Assembly (NCBI RefSeq): GCF_002000025.1
Contig: NZ_MUZV01000001.1
Location: 186,001 to 250,000, forward strand
Direction of reading: 5' to 3'
DNA: 64,000 nt
From: Cognaticolwellia aestuarii
Lineage (GTDB): Bacteria; Pseudomonadota; Gammaproteobacteria; Enterobacterales; Alteromonadaceae
Shown: one piece after another, positions 40,142 to 49,783 of the stretch
Layout of the letters: the number at the start of each line of letters is the position of its first letter
Position numbering within the stretch: position 1 is the first letter of the stretch
Made by a program: the position numbers and the translations under genes
The notes under the pieces: model-generated
Told to the model about the DNA's origin: nothing
Databases searched by the model: none
What the model saw: only the letters and a program-made list of their open reading frames with translations

Positions 40142-41041
40142 CTAAGCATTAACTTCAGGTTGATAAATGAAATAAAGGCACTTTAAGCCCTTTCCTTGAT
40201 GCGCTTCTTTGAATACTTCAGGTGTATCAATTTGGTATTGGTAAACACAGTCTGGGCACTCTTTTGCCACTTCAGCAAGAAGGAACTCTTCATTTAAGTC
40301 TGGGGAGTTTAAGCATAATAAAACATCGGCGTTTGCCGACATCAGCTCAGGTAAGCGACGGATAATTTTTTTATAGTCTCTTTCAATATCAACGCTACCT
40401 TTTTGAAATGACGGCGGATCGGAAATCAATAACTGATAAGGTCCGTGCTTTTTCAAACGGCCATAAGACTTAAAAATATCAACACCTTCAAATATCACTT
40501 TCGTTAGGTCTTGATTATTTAAACGATGATTTTCACGCCCTTTCGCTAACGAGCTTTTGCTCATATCAATATTAACGACTTTACTTGCATTACCAGCCAA
40601 TGCAGCAACTGAAAAGGCACAAGTATATGAAAACAAGTTTAATACCCGTTTATTTTCACTACGGTTTTTAACCCACTCTCGGCCATTGCGCATATCTAAA
40701 AATAAGCCTGAATTTTGTGCTTTACCTAAACTGATATGATATTTTAAACCGTGCTCTAGAGCAGATAAGTGGGTAACTTCTTTCCCCCAAAGCAACTCGC
40801 AGGGCGCGAATTTTCGACAGCGATATTGCACCTGAATTGATTGACACTTGTCTGTCAGCTTCTGAAGCTTAGCTACTAACTCTACTAACCAAGTTGCTTC
40901 GACCTCTTGATATAAGCTAATTAAAATAACAGGCTCTAACCAATCAATATTGACATGAGACAAATTAGCATAAGCATGTCCACGACCATGAAATAGTCGT
41001 TGGCTTTCTTGGAAATCATTTGCTTGGATAAATTCGATCAT
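40142..41041 (-). CDS. RlmI-like class I SAM-dependent methyltransferase
   Basis: A 299-residue protein with a Rossmann SAM-binding segment VLNLFSYTCAFSVAAL at about 133-148, an acidic residue after strand 2 (VNIDMSKSS), and SDPPSFQKG near 211-219, which resembles the nucleic-acid methyltransferase DPPY-type motif. The layout matches the C-terminal part of RlmI/RlmK-type rRNA cytosine or guanine methyltransferases but no PUA domain is present. Target RNA is unknown. Confidence 0.84.
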   Translation of the reverse strand: MIEFIQANDFQESQRLFHGRGHAYANLSHVNIDWLEPVILISLYQEVEATWLVELVAKLQKLTDKCQSIQVQYRCRKFAPCELLWGKEVTHLSALEHGLKYHISLGKAQNSGLFLDMRNGREWVKNRSENKRVLNLFSYTCAFSVAALAGNASKVVNIDMSKSSLAKGRENHRLNNQDLTKVIFEGVDIFKSYGRLKKHGPYQLLISDPPSFQKGSVDIERDYKKIIRRLPELMSANADVLLCLNSPDLNEEFLLAEVAKECPDCVYQYQIDTPEVFKEAHQGKGLKCLYFIYQPEVNA

Positions 41042-41061
41042 TACACTAAACCAGTTCAGCT

Positions 41062-41101
41062 TAAAAAATAAGGCCGGATAATAACAAATTATCCGGCCTT
41101 A
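41062..41101 (-). terminator. Terminator after the SNF symporter gene
   Basis: TAAGGCCGGATAA and TTATCCGGCCTTA pair perfectly over 13 bp with a seven-base loop; on the minus strand the stem runs into TTTTTTAAG. It is 53 bp after the symporter stop and before the methyltransferase start. Confidence 0.9.
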
Positions 41102-41153
41102 TGGGTTATCTAATAGCTTTAATTCACAGCAAATTATATCTCTTTGTCACTAA

Positions 41154-42578
41154 CTAAAAACCGAAGATATTATAAGCAAAAAACTTTTGTGCAATTGTAT
41201 TAATGAAAATACCAAGCACGATCACCGGAATAAAAGTACCTAATGAAAAGTTAATATACTTTTCAACCCAAGAGCCTTTGTAATTTGCATTCCCTAAAGC
41301 AAGCTCTTCAGATAACTGCAGTTTTTTCCAGCGATAGCTAACAAATACACATAATAAGAAGCCATTTAACGGTAAGATCGTGTCATAAAAAATATCATAA
41401 ACCACATCAAAAAATGAACGTACACCGCCCGCATAAGAGGTGAACTCAGTAAAGAAAGACACCATGCCAAAAGATAATGTCGCAAACACAGTTAACAGCC
41501 CTGCAGTCATCAGTAGTATCGACAAGGCTTTTTTACGGCTATGTTGCTTCTCTGTAACTAGATAAGAAACCGGCACTTCTAAAATTGACACTAATGAGGT
41601 AATCGCGGCAAAGAAAACCAAAATAAAGAAAAAAGCAGCTACAGCGCTAGCACCAATATAACCAATAGAGGTTTGAAGGGCTAAAAATATTTTCGGCAAA
41701 AAAGTAAAAATTAACGATACTGAGCTGTCACTCAACTCTGCAGGGTTCACATTAGGATTAAATGAAAATACCGCGGGTAAAATCATCAAACCAGCGGTAA
41801 ATGCTACAGCCGTATCGGTTAACGCAACCAATTTTGCCGAACCAACAATATCAGTTTTACGATTAATGTAAGAGCCGTAAGTAATCAAAATACCCATGCC
41901 TAATGACAAAGAGAAAAACGCTTGTGATAAAGCACCATTAATCACTGCTGGAGTTAGTTTCGACACATCAGGAATTAGAAAAAACTTAACCCCTGCCATG
42001 GCATTATCTAGTGTTAAAACATAAACCACCATCATCAGGAGCATGATAAATAACGTCGGCATTAATATTTTTGATGCCCGTTCAATACCATCTTTAACAC
42101 CAGCAACTAGAATAAAGTTAATAATTGCAGCAACGACCACCATGCCAGCAAATAAATATGGGCTATTAACAAACTCACCAAAGCCATTACTACTTGCTAG
42201 ATAATCTAGGTTACCGGTCAATGTTAAAACAATATAACCAAAAATCCATACCGTTAATACCATATAGAATACAGCAATCATAAAAGGCGTTAACACGCCT
42301 AAGAACCCGGCCGCTCCCCAAGCTTTACTGCCTCCACTTAGCGCTTTATAAGCACCAACAGGTTCTTTCTCTGTTTTCCGTCCAACCGCCATTTCGGCAA
42401 TCATTACCGGTAAACAAATTAAAAAAACAAAAAGAGCATACATTAATAAAAATGCGCCACCACCATTTTTGGCTGCATTCACAGGGAAACCAACCAAATT
42501 GCCTATACCCACTGCCGAACCCGCTGCAGCTAAAATGAACCCTATACGGGAACTAAAATGCTCTCTTTCTGTACTCAT
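41154..42578 (-). CDS. Sodium-dependent transporter, SNF (neurotransmitter:sodium symporter) family
   Basis: A 474-residue membrane protein with about twelve hydrophobic segments and the SNF signature near the N-terminus: AAAGSAVGIGNLVGFP followed by NGGGAFLLMY, which hold sodium and substrate. Bacterial members (LeuT, TnaT, MhsT) import amino acids with sodium. The ATG at 42578 is preferred over one at 42584 because AAGGA is spaced five bases before it and abuts the upstream codon. Substrate is not known. It appears monocistronic. Confidence 0.92.
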   Translation of the reverse strand: MSTEREHFSSRIGFILAAAGSAVGIGNLVGFPVNAAKNGGGAFLLMYALFVFLICLPVMIAEMAVGRKTEKEPVGAYKALSGGSKAWGAAGFLGVLTPFMIAVFYMVLTVWIFGYIVLTLTGNLDYLASSNGFGEFVNSPYLFAGMVVVAAIINFILVAGVKDGIERASKILMPTLFIMLLMMVVYVLTLDNAMAGVKFFLIPDVSKLTPAVINGALSQAFFSLSLGMGILITYGSYINRKTDIVGSAKLVALTDTAVAFTAGLMILPAVFSFNPNVNPAELSDSSVSLIFTFLPKIFLALQTSIGYIGASAVAAFFFILVFFAAITSLVSILEVPVSYLVTEKQHSRKKALSILLMTAGLLTVFATLSFGMVSFFTEFTSYAGGVRSFFDVVYDIFYDTILPLNGFLLCVFVSYRWKKLQLSEELALGNANYKGSWVEKYINFSLGTFIPVIVLGIFINTIAQKFFAYNIFGF

Positions 42579-42765
42579 AAACATCCTTCGAAATAATTTT
42601 GTAGGGCTAATAATTATAATTGTGACTACACAGTGCCCATTTTTATTGAGATAATTTCATTTATTCAACCCACCGATGCTAGCAGGCTTCTATAATAATG
42701 TCTTGTTTTGTCAGTTAGCAACAACGAACAAAGTGTATAATATTGCTTGCACTTTCTAAGCGCCT

Positions 42766-43605
42766 CTAACCATAAAACTTAGCATTCATAATATTGAGAA
42801 TATTATCTGTTTCTATTGTGGCGAAATTTGCAGCAGCTTCTAGATCACCTGATGTAAAATTTAACGACTGACATAAAGCAGTATCAACATTATCGTCATA
42901 GTCAAATATTTCAGGGTGGCATTCAACTAATGCTAATCGTGATGCGAGATACATTACTTTCACATCTTTATTAATGTCGATATTTTGAGCGTTGTTGTAA
43001 TGGCGAATGGGCAAAATAATTTTTTCTGGGATCTGCCAAATTTTCAGTAATTCAGCTGAAACCTCAGTATACGTAAAGCCGAGGACCTTTTGCTGTAGCT
43101 GCCAAGGTAAAATCTCGGCACTGTAGGCCTCACACTGCTTTGCTAACTCTGGAGAAACTTTAGCAACAATTAATTCCCCAAAATTTTGTAATAAGCCAGC
43201 AACAAATAATCGTTCAATATCACGAATACCAGCAGTAATAGCTAAGTTTTTTGTTGCCAAGCCACAAAAAACACTCATATGCCAAAATCTTTTCAGATCT
43301 ATCGACTGAGTTGAAAAATGTTTAAACGCTGTGGCGGCAACATCAACTAACATCATATTGTATATAGCTTGCGTGCCTATAATGGTAATAGCACGTGAGA
43401 TGGTACTTATTTCACCAGGAAAGCTATAAATAGCACTGTTGGCTATTTGTAATAAACGCGAAGTCATCGATGGATCGACGCTGATAACATTGGCGAAATC
43501 TTCAATCGTCGAATCATCCTCCTCCATTAAGGCTTTAACCTTAAAACAGGCATCAGGTAACGCGAAAGATCCATTAGCCTGCAGGGCATATTCAAGAGCA
43601 TTCAT
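42766..43605 (-). CDS. HDOD domain protein (paralogue 2)
   Basis: A 279-residue HDOD protein paralogous to the one at 34140-34985: the segments DPSMTSRLLQIANSAIYSFPG and DPALAGTILKLANS line up, as do LFVAGLLQNFGELIVAKV and LFILGLLYNLGELVVQQV, and both have the LPWQ.....LGFTY motif. An in-frame TTG at 43608 precedes the ATG. Like its paralogue it has no attached output domain. The role is unknown; HDOD proteins usually act as scaffolds in signalling. Confidence 0.86.
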   Translation of the reverse strand: MNALEYALQANGSFALPDACFKVKALMEEDDSTIEDFANVISVDPSMTSRLLQIANSAIYSFPGEISTISRAITIIGTQAIYNMMLVDVAATAFKHFSTQSIDLKRFWHMSVFCGLATKNLAITAGIRDIERLFVAGLLQNFGELIVAKVSPELAKQCEAYSAEILPWQLQQKVLGFTYTEVSAELLKIWQIPEKIILPIRHYNNAQNIDINKDVKVMYLASRLALVECHPEIFDYDDNVDTALCQSLNFTSGDLEAAANFATIETDNILNIMNAKFYG

Positions 43606-43659
43606 CAATTAATACTATCCTTATATAAAATCTACGTTTTTTACTTTAATCAGCGATGA

Positions 43660-45357
43660 TTATTGTGTAAAAGTAACACCAAAAAAATCACCATCATGCC
43701 ATTTAGGGCGCTCAACTTGGTTTGCTATCTCTACACCTATCATCATATTAACCAATGCGAAACTCGCTGCAGCCTGATAATTTATCGGTAAAGTTATTTC
43801 ATCACTGTGTTGATGATAATGATTTTTTAAGAAGTCACCAAAGACGGCACCACCATCAATATTTTCATCGGTTGATTTAAAGCCTGTCATTAAAAAGACT
43901 GATGGAATACCCGCCTTAACAAAGCTGTAGTGATCGCTGCGAGTAAAAAGTGCTTGCTCCGGCATGGGGTCTTCACTAAGTTCGATATCAATTTTATTTG
44001 CTGCTGTCTCAACAATTTCCCCCATGGTTGAATGCGTTGAACCAAACGCTATAACATCGGCAAAAGGATAGAGAATTAACGGCATATCTAAGTTTACGTT
44101 TGCCACTAATTGCATTACAGGTATGGTAGGATTATTAGCAAAGTAACTAGAGCCTAATAAACCTTTTTCCTCACCTGTCACTACAACAAACAGCACAGAA
44201 CGTTTTGGCTTTATTGGCATTTCTGCTAATAAACGAGCCGTTTCGAGTAAAATAGCAACACCAGAAGCATTATCCAGTGCACCATTATTAATGGTGTCTT
44301 CATCATCGGTATGTGAACTTATACCTATGTGATCAAGGTGAGCGCTAAAAACAACATATTCGTTTTTCAGTTGTGGATCACTACCTTCGACCGCGGCAAT
44401 AATATTTGGACTTGAGATTTCTTCATAGCGTGAGCGATTTTTCAAGCTAACTTTATACGGTAAGTCAAAGCCCTTAATGGCATTATTGTTAGTATCTGCG
44501 GTAAAAATATCTTCTAGAGTGCGAGCGGCTCCAGTAAATAAAGCTTTTGCAGCATCTCGATTGAGATAGGCACCTGCTAAGATTTCTGGCTGTGTACCAA
44601 ACGGGAGATTATCTTTTGTTAGCCAACTCAAACGTGGTGCATTGGCATATTGTGCTGACTTTTCGAAACTACGTACTTTCTCCCGCTTAGGTGTGTGCAC
44701 TGTGATAAACCCTATCGCGCCATGCGCGGCAGCATGACGGCTCTTTTCTGCACTCGCGCCAATATGCGCACCTTCTTCGGACGGTAAATCATCTGGTCTA
44801 CCGGTTAACGCCACAACAATTTTGCCTTTAACATCAATATTTTCATAATCGTTGTAACCAAATTCTGGCGATACAACCCCGTAACCAACAAAAACAGTTG
44901 ATGCCGTAATAGCGGTATTATTTTGTAAATTAGAACCAGAAGTTAAAAACTCCGTAGCATAATCAAGTTCGAGATCCCCCTTTAAGCCATGAATAATAGT
45001 GCTAGCAGAGCCATTAATAAGGAAGCTTTTACGAAAGCGAACCGTTTGCTCAAAGCCACGTTTCTCGCCCGCAATACTTGTACCTTTAGGCGTTAAGCCC
45101 AATTGTTTAAAATAAGACTTCACATAGTTAGCCGCTATTTGATAACCATTACTGCCTGTATCTCGACCTTGTAAAGTGTCATCAGCAAGAAATTCAATAT
45201 GAGCTTTTATATTAGCGGCGTTAACTTCATTTACCGCCGTTTCATTAACAACTTCGGCACTGGGTGCTGGAGATTTATTACAAGCCAATAACGCTATCGC
45301 TAATAGGCCAACTAAAGCCAGTGGCTTACTTTTTTTCAATGGGAACATATACTTCAT
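43660..45357 (-). CDS. M28 family metallopeptidase, lipoprotein
   Basis: A 565-residue secreted aminopeptidase-like enzyme. The N-terminus has a lipoprotein signal ending in ALLAC, with C26 as the lipidated residue. A PA-like inserted domain lies at about 130-290. The two-zinc M28 site is complete: H340 and D342 (HLDHIG), D362 (GALDNASG), E396-E397 (TGEEKG), D424 (NLDMP) and H476 (SDHYSF). It should release amino acids from peptides in the periplasm or at the cell surface. It precedes, on the same strand, the HDOD gene by 54 bp. Confidence 0.92.
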   Translation of the reverse strand: MKYMFPLKKSKPLALVGLLAIALLACNKSPAPSAEVVNETAVNEVNAANIKAHIEFLADDTLQGRDTGSNGYQIAANYVKSYFKQLGLTPKGTSIAGEKRGFEQTVRFRKSFLINGSASTIIHGLKGDLELDYATEFLTSGSNLQNNTAITASTVFVGYGVVSPEFGYNDYENIDVKGKIVVALTGRPDDLPSEEGAHIGASAEKSRHAAAHGAIGFITVHTPKREKVRSFEKSAQYANAPRLSWLTKDNLPFGTQPEILAGAYLNRDAAKALFTGAARTLEDIFTADTNNNAIKGFDLPYKVSLKNRSRYEEISSPNIIAAVEGSDPQLKNEYVVFSAHLDHIGISSHTDDEDTINNGALDNASGVAILLETARLLAEMPIKPKRSVLFVVVTGEEKGLLGSSYFANNPTIPVMQLVANVNLDMPLILYPFADVIAFGSTHSTMGEIVETAANKIDIELSEDPMPEQALFTRSDHYSFVKAGIPSVFLMTGFKSTDENIDGGAVFGDFLKNHYHQHSDEITLPINYQAAASFALVNMMIGVEIANQVERPKWHDGDFFGVTFTQ

Positions 45358-45601
45358 ATTTTCTCGTTAATTTATAGCCATATTTCTTAGGTGACTCAAC
45401 AATCTGCATAGCAGAAGCTATTGAGTATTTTTCTTACTTTATGATTAAGTACTAACTATTGATATTATTCGTTGCCGTGCTTAGCAGATTCAAAATTTTC
45501 AAACACTATATCGACTGTTTTATAAAAAAACTAGCATGGGGCTGAAAATGCCAATATAGCGAGCCATAGATAATGTTGCTATAACTTTGCGTACGATAAA
45601 T

Positions 45602-46081
45602 TTAATCAAAAATGGGGACACCTGAGTGTCGTTTGACATGCTCAGTAACAATATAGGTATGCGTTTGTGATACGCCCGGTAATTCAACAATAGTTCCTAG
45701 TAAAGCCCGATATGCTGCCATATCTTCAAAACATATCTTAACTAAATAATCAAAGCCTCCTGCAACCATATGGCATTCTGCAACTTGTTTAATGCCAATA
45801 ACTTCAGCACGAAACTTATTAAAGATATCCGCGGTAGTGCGATCAAGCGTTACTTGAATAAATGCCGTCATTCCATACTTTAATTTACTGGCATTTAAGA
45901 AGGCACCATAAGATTCAATATACCCTTCATGCTCAAGACGTTTTACCCTTTCTAAACAAGGGCTAGCACTTAAATTAACTCGCTGTGCTAAGGTACTATT
46001 TGAAATTCGACCATTTTTTTGTAAAACATCTAAAATAGTTAAATCGATACGATCTAAAACCTTGGGTTTGCTACTTGTCAT
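45602..46081 (-). CDS. Lrp/AsnC family transcriptional regulator
   Basis: A 159-residue regulator with an N-terminal winged helix-turn-helix at about 8-65 (LDVLQKNGRISNSTLAQRVNLS, then CLERVKRLEHEGYI) and a C-terminal RAM/ligand domain (about 70-150, AECHMVAGGFDYLVKI). Lrp-like proteins respond to amino acids. It is next to, but 244 bp from, the M28 peptidase gene on the same strand; regulation of peptide or amino acid use is a guess from context. Confidence 0.93.
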   Translation of the reverse strand: MTSSKPKVLDRIDLTILDVLQKNGRISNSTLAQRVNLSASPCLERVKRLEHEGYIESYGAFLNASKLKYGMTAFIQVTLDRTTADIFNKFRAEVIGIKQVAECHMVAGGFDYLVKICFEDMAAYRALLGTIVELPGVSQTHTYIVTEHVKRHSGVPIFD

Positions 46082-46521
46082 CTGTCAATCAGCTTTATGG
46101 TTAATGGTTTTATTAGCCGAATAAATTACCGTAAAAAAACGGCAAACGCCAACATATTCGATAGACTGCTTCCGCTAGAGCCTAAGGAGCGTAGTTAGTG
46201 CTTAAAAGTAAGGAACTTTTGATCTGACCGTTAGTTGATATGGTGTTATTTAAAGAAGTGCCTAAAGAGTATGATTAAGGCTGATAACAAAGTAATGATC
46301 CGCCCCTGTGCACTTTACGAGTTCGATACATGTAAAAAAACATCATAATGTGGTGAGGAAAAACACACGGTTTGAAGCTTAAAATAATGCCAATATAAGT
46401 TCGATAAGAAATTAAAATTTTAATTAGCCACTAAGGCATAGGTCAATATTACAATTACCTAACGACTACTTTGTAATGTCAGCTTTGCCTATATAAACCT
46501 CCGATATTAGGGGAAATAGTA
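46082..46521. other. 440-bp intergenic region, nothing recognised
   Basis: The stretch between the Lrp gene start and the end of the GGDEF/EAL gene has no supported gene, no strong terminator hairpin and no known motif. It must hold the Lrp promoter. TTAATAACC-type AT-rich boxes are common and not informative. Confidence 0.5.
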
Positions 46522-49095
46522 CTAACATTTACTCAATAAGAAACTTTCAATTTCATCCCCAAGTAAAGGCTTATAATAGTAAAAACCTTGCCCATAAACA
46601 CACCCCATTTTCTTTAAGAGCTTAGCATCGGCTTCATTCTCAATACCTTCACCGACCGTCGCCATATTCAAGTTAGCCGCTAAATCAATAATCGTCTTAA
46701 TGATCGCTTGATGGTTGCCACGCTCATGAACATTTTCGATAAAAGAACGATCAATTTTTAACACATCCATTGGAAAGCGATGCAAATAGCTTAAACTTGA
46801 ATAACCCGTGCCAAAATCATCAAGGAGTATTTTTACTCCCATTTTTTTCAAGGCATACATATTTTTCAAGACAATATCATTATTTTCCAACAACGCACGC
46901 TCAGTAAGTTCAATGCGAACTTGGTGAGGTTTTACGCCCGTTTTATCAATAATAGCTTGAACATCTTGCGGTAAACTTGAACTGAAGAAGTGATTACAGT
47001 AGAAATTACAACTTACATAAAGGTGCTCTAAACCTAAACGCTGTTGCCAAAGTTTAAGTTGTCGACAGGATTTTTCTAGAATTTGCAGATCAATCTCCAT
47101 CACTAAATTAGTTTCTTCCGCTAATGGAATAAAATCATTAGGGAAAACAAAGCCACGCTTTTCGCTCGGCCACCTTGCCAAGGCTTCAAAACCTATAATT
47201 TTACCATCTGTCATTTGTACTATAGGTTGAAAGTAAGGAGTAAACTCTTGATTAGAAATAGCTTCTCGAATATCCATTTCTAACGATAAAGCATTTTGTA
47301 CTTTTTTATGCATACTCGAATCAAAAACTTCGTAGCGCCCTTTACCTTTATCTTTCGCATGGTACATGGCGATGTCGGCATCTCGTAGCATATTATCAGC
47401 ACTACCATAGCGCTCATTATTGAATAAGACACCAATACTTGTACCGATAAATACCGACTGGTTTTCAATAATAAATGGCGCAGACAATAGCTCAGTTATT
47501 CTGTTGGCAATTTCGTATGCCACATCATCAGATTCAAGCTCTTCAACCAAGATGACAAACTCATCACCGCCTAAACGTGCAACGGTATCAGTATCTCGTA
47601 CGACATCAATCAATGCCTTAGCTATTTTTTTCAACAACTTATCGCCAGCATGATGCCCTAAACTATCATTGACAACTTTAAAGCGGTCTAAATCAAGAAA
47701 CAAAACAGCAAATTTAAATGCCGGTCGACGCTTATTGCAAGCAATCGCATGATTTAATAAATTAAGGAAAACGGCCCTGTTAGGTAAACCCGTTAAAATA
47801 TCATGCGAAGCAGCATGTTTAAGCTTCTCTTCAGCGATCTTACGTTGTTTTATTTCATCTTCTAAAGCGACAGTTCGTAACTTTACTTGTTGTTCGAGTA
47901 GCTCATGGGACTTTCGTTTGTAGTCAGCAATTTCTCGACGTTGCATCGCTGATGCAACGTGGCGAGAAACAAAGCGTAATAACTCTGCGTCTTGCTCTGT
48001 AAAGCGTGTTGATTGATGATAACTTTGTAACACCATTGCACCAATAACCTCACCCGAGTCAATTAAAGGCACACCTAACCATGATACAACTTCAGCGCCT
48101 GGCTTAATTGTTTTGCCTTGTCGATATAACTCTTGCATTGCTTTTTGATCAAGTAATACTGTTTCGCCACTTCTAAGTACAAGTTCTGTAAATCGATTTG
48201 ACAGCTTTCTGGTGTTGAACTGCTTATCGGCATTCTTAAACTGTTGATCAAGGTAATAGGCAAAAAATAGCTCATCACTAATGGCATTATATTTAGCAAT
48301 ATAAAAGTTCTCGGCGTTGATTAACTGACCGACGATGTTGTGCACCATGCCATAAAATTTATCAATATCAAGATCAGGATCATTAGTTAATTCAGAAATA
48401 CGGTACAACGACTCTTGCAGTAATTCAGCCTTTTCTCGGTCACGAATTTGCTGCATTAGCTCTCTTGTGCGCGCGTCAACAGCAGCCTTTAAGCGTTCTC
48501 GATCTTGTAAGCGCGTCAGTGCGGTAACAATATGTTGTGCCGTAAATTCAAGTAAATCGCGCTCGGATTCTTGATAACGAGTATCTGCTGAATAACTTTG
48601 TACCGCCATCACGCCGATCACAAAGCCATCATGTATCAATGGCACACCAAGCCAATCTACACCTGCAGTACCAATGGCTTTGATTTTCCCTTCTTGTTCT
48701 AACCGTGCAATAACTTCAGGCGTCGCTAATAAGGTTTTACCGGTTTCAATAACATAATTTGTCATTGAACCACTAAATTCACTTAGCGAATAAATACGCT
48801 TTTCCATTTCATCGTTTTCATCAACGTGATAGCTAAACTCTAAGGTAGATAATGTTTGATCATAGAGCACGATATAAAAGTTACTAGCACTCATCACTGA
48901 GGCAATTGAGCGGTGTACTTGTTCAAAAAAAGTATTTAGATTAGCGCAATCTATTGAAAGTTGATTAAGCTTAAATAAAGCCGTGTAGCGATCTTGCAAA
49001 TTCTGATATTTATTCAGCAAAACAATTGATTCTGTTGCCAGATCGACATTGGTATTAACTAATGGGTCTAATGAATCTGTCAACTTTTCCACCAT
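46522..49095 (-). CDS. GAF-GAF-GGDEF-EAL cyclic di-GMP enzyme
   Basis: An 857-residue cytoplasmic signalling protein with two GAF domains (about 40-195 and 232-387), a coiled linker, a GGDEF domain (about 432-592) and an EAL domain (about 612-852). The diguanylate cyclase motif GGDEF is intact and the product-inhibition I-site RDTD lies five residues before it. The phosphodiesterase site also looks intact: EALARW, ELTE, DDFGTG and KIDRSFI. It may therefore both make and break c-di-GMP, or one half may regulate the other. No membrane segment is seen, so the GAF domains should sense an internal ligand. A GTG at 49104 is an alternative start; no strong ribosome site marks either. Confidence 0.92.
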   Translation of the reverse strand: MVEKLTDSLDPLVNTNVDLATESIVLLNKYQNLQDRYTALFKLNQLSIDCANLNTFFEQVHRSIASVMSASNFYIVLYDQTLSTLEFSYHVDENDEMEKRIYSLSEFSGSMTNYVIETGKTLLATPEVIARLEQEGKIKAIGTAGVDWLGVPLIHDGFVIGVMAVQSYSADTRYQESERDLLEFTAQHIVTALTRLQDRERLKAAVDARTRELMQQIRDREKAELLQESLYRISELTNDPDLDIDKFYGMVHNIVGQLINAENFYIAKYNAISDELFFAYYLDQQFKNADKQFNTRKLSNRFTELVLRSGETVLLDQKAMQELYRQGKTIKPGAEVVSWLGVPLIDSGEVIGAMVLQSYHQSTRFTEQDAELLRFVSRHVASAMQRREIADYKRKSHELLEQQVKLRTVALEDEIKQRKIAEEKLKHAASHDILTGLPNRAVFLNLLNHAIACNKRRPAFKFAVLFLDLDRFKVVNDSLGHHAGDKLLKKIAKALIDVVRDTDTVARLGGDEFVILVEELESDDVAYEIANRITELLSAPFIIENQSVFIGTSIGVLFNNERYGSADNMLRDADIAMYHAKDKGKGRYEVFDSSMHKKVQNALSLEMDIREAISNQEFTPYFQPIVQMTDGKIIGFEALARWPSEKRGFVFPNDFIPLAEETNLVMEIDLQILEKSCRQLKLWQQRLGLEHLYVSCNFYCNHFFSSSLPQDVQAIIDKTGVKPHQVRIELTERALLENNDIVLKNMYALKKMGVKILLDDFGTGYSSLSYLHRFPMDVLKIDRSFIENVHERGNHQAIIKTIIDLAANLNMATVGEGIENEADAKLLKKMGCVYGQGFYYYKPLLGDEIESFLLSKC

Positions 49096-49207
49096 ATTAC
49101 ACACTTATTTAAAAATTTTATCAATCAGATCAGTCATCTAACCTTGAACTTTGTAAGAACAATTAAAATAACAAAAACTGATGATATTTGCAGCTAAAAC
49201 ACCCTTG

Positions 49208-49495
49208 TTATTTTTTCAGCTTTTGTGCTTCAGCAACGGCGGCCTTATTACCACAAACTGCAGCTTGTTTGTCGTCACGGTAGTAACGAATATCAATACA
49301 GTCTTGTTGATACCTGCGTTCTAATTCAGTACGAATTACCGGTTTATTTTTAGCACTAATAATCTGCTTATGTAATGACTGGCACTGTTGTACCTGCTCT
49401 GATGCTAAAGTTACATCTTCACAGCTATTATTATTTGAGCTACATGCCGAGAAAACTAATACCCCTGAAAATATTACTACAAAATGCTTTATCAT
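49208..49495 (-). CDS. Small lipoprotein of unknown function
   Basis: A 95-residue protein with a lipoprotein signal peptide ending in VFSAC, so C18 should be lipidated. The mature part has three or four further cysteines (in SCED, QQCQS, QDCID and AVCGN) and is otherwise polar and helical. I do not recognise the family. It lies upstream of the GGDEF/EAL gene on the same strand with a 112-bp gap. Confidence 0.72.
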   Translation of the reverse strand: MIKHFVVIFSGVLVFSACSSNNNSCEDVTLASEQVQQCQSLHKQIISAKNKPVIRTELERRYQQDCIDIRYYRDDKQAAVCGNKAAVAEAQKLKK

Positions 49496-49783
49496 TTAAG
49501 TTCTCTCATTTGCGATATTAAAAATCAATGTTGACTGAAATTAACCAGATTAAGAACCTTCTAGCCACCTCATGATAAGTTTATCACCATCAAATTGATT
49601 CTGTTAGATGTGAATTGAAAAATGCAATAATTAGCATTTTCTTTGAATTACAACACACTACTAACCTTCTCATGATTAGTGCCGTTGCCAACGTGATTGA
49701 ATTCGTCCACTTCCCTTTGGTTTGCGTATATAATACTTAAAAATAAAGATTAAGCATTAAGATTATTGTATCAGAGGACAATT

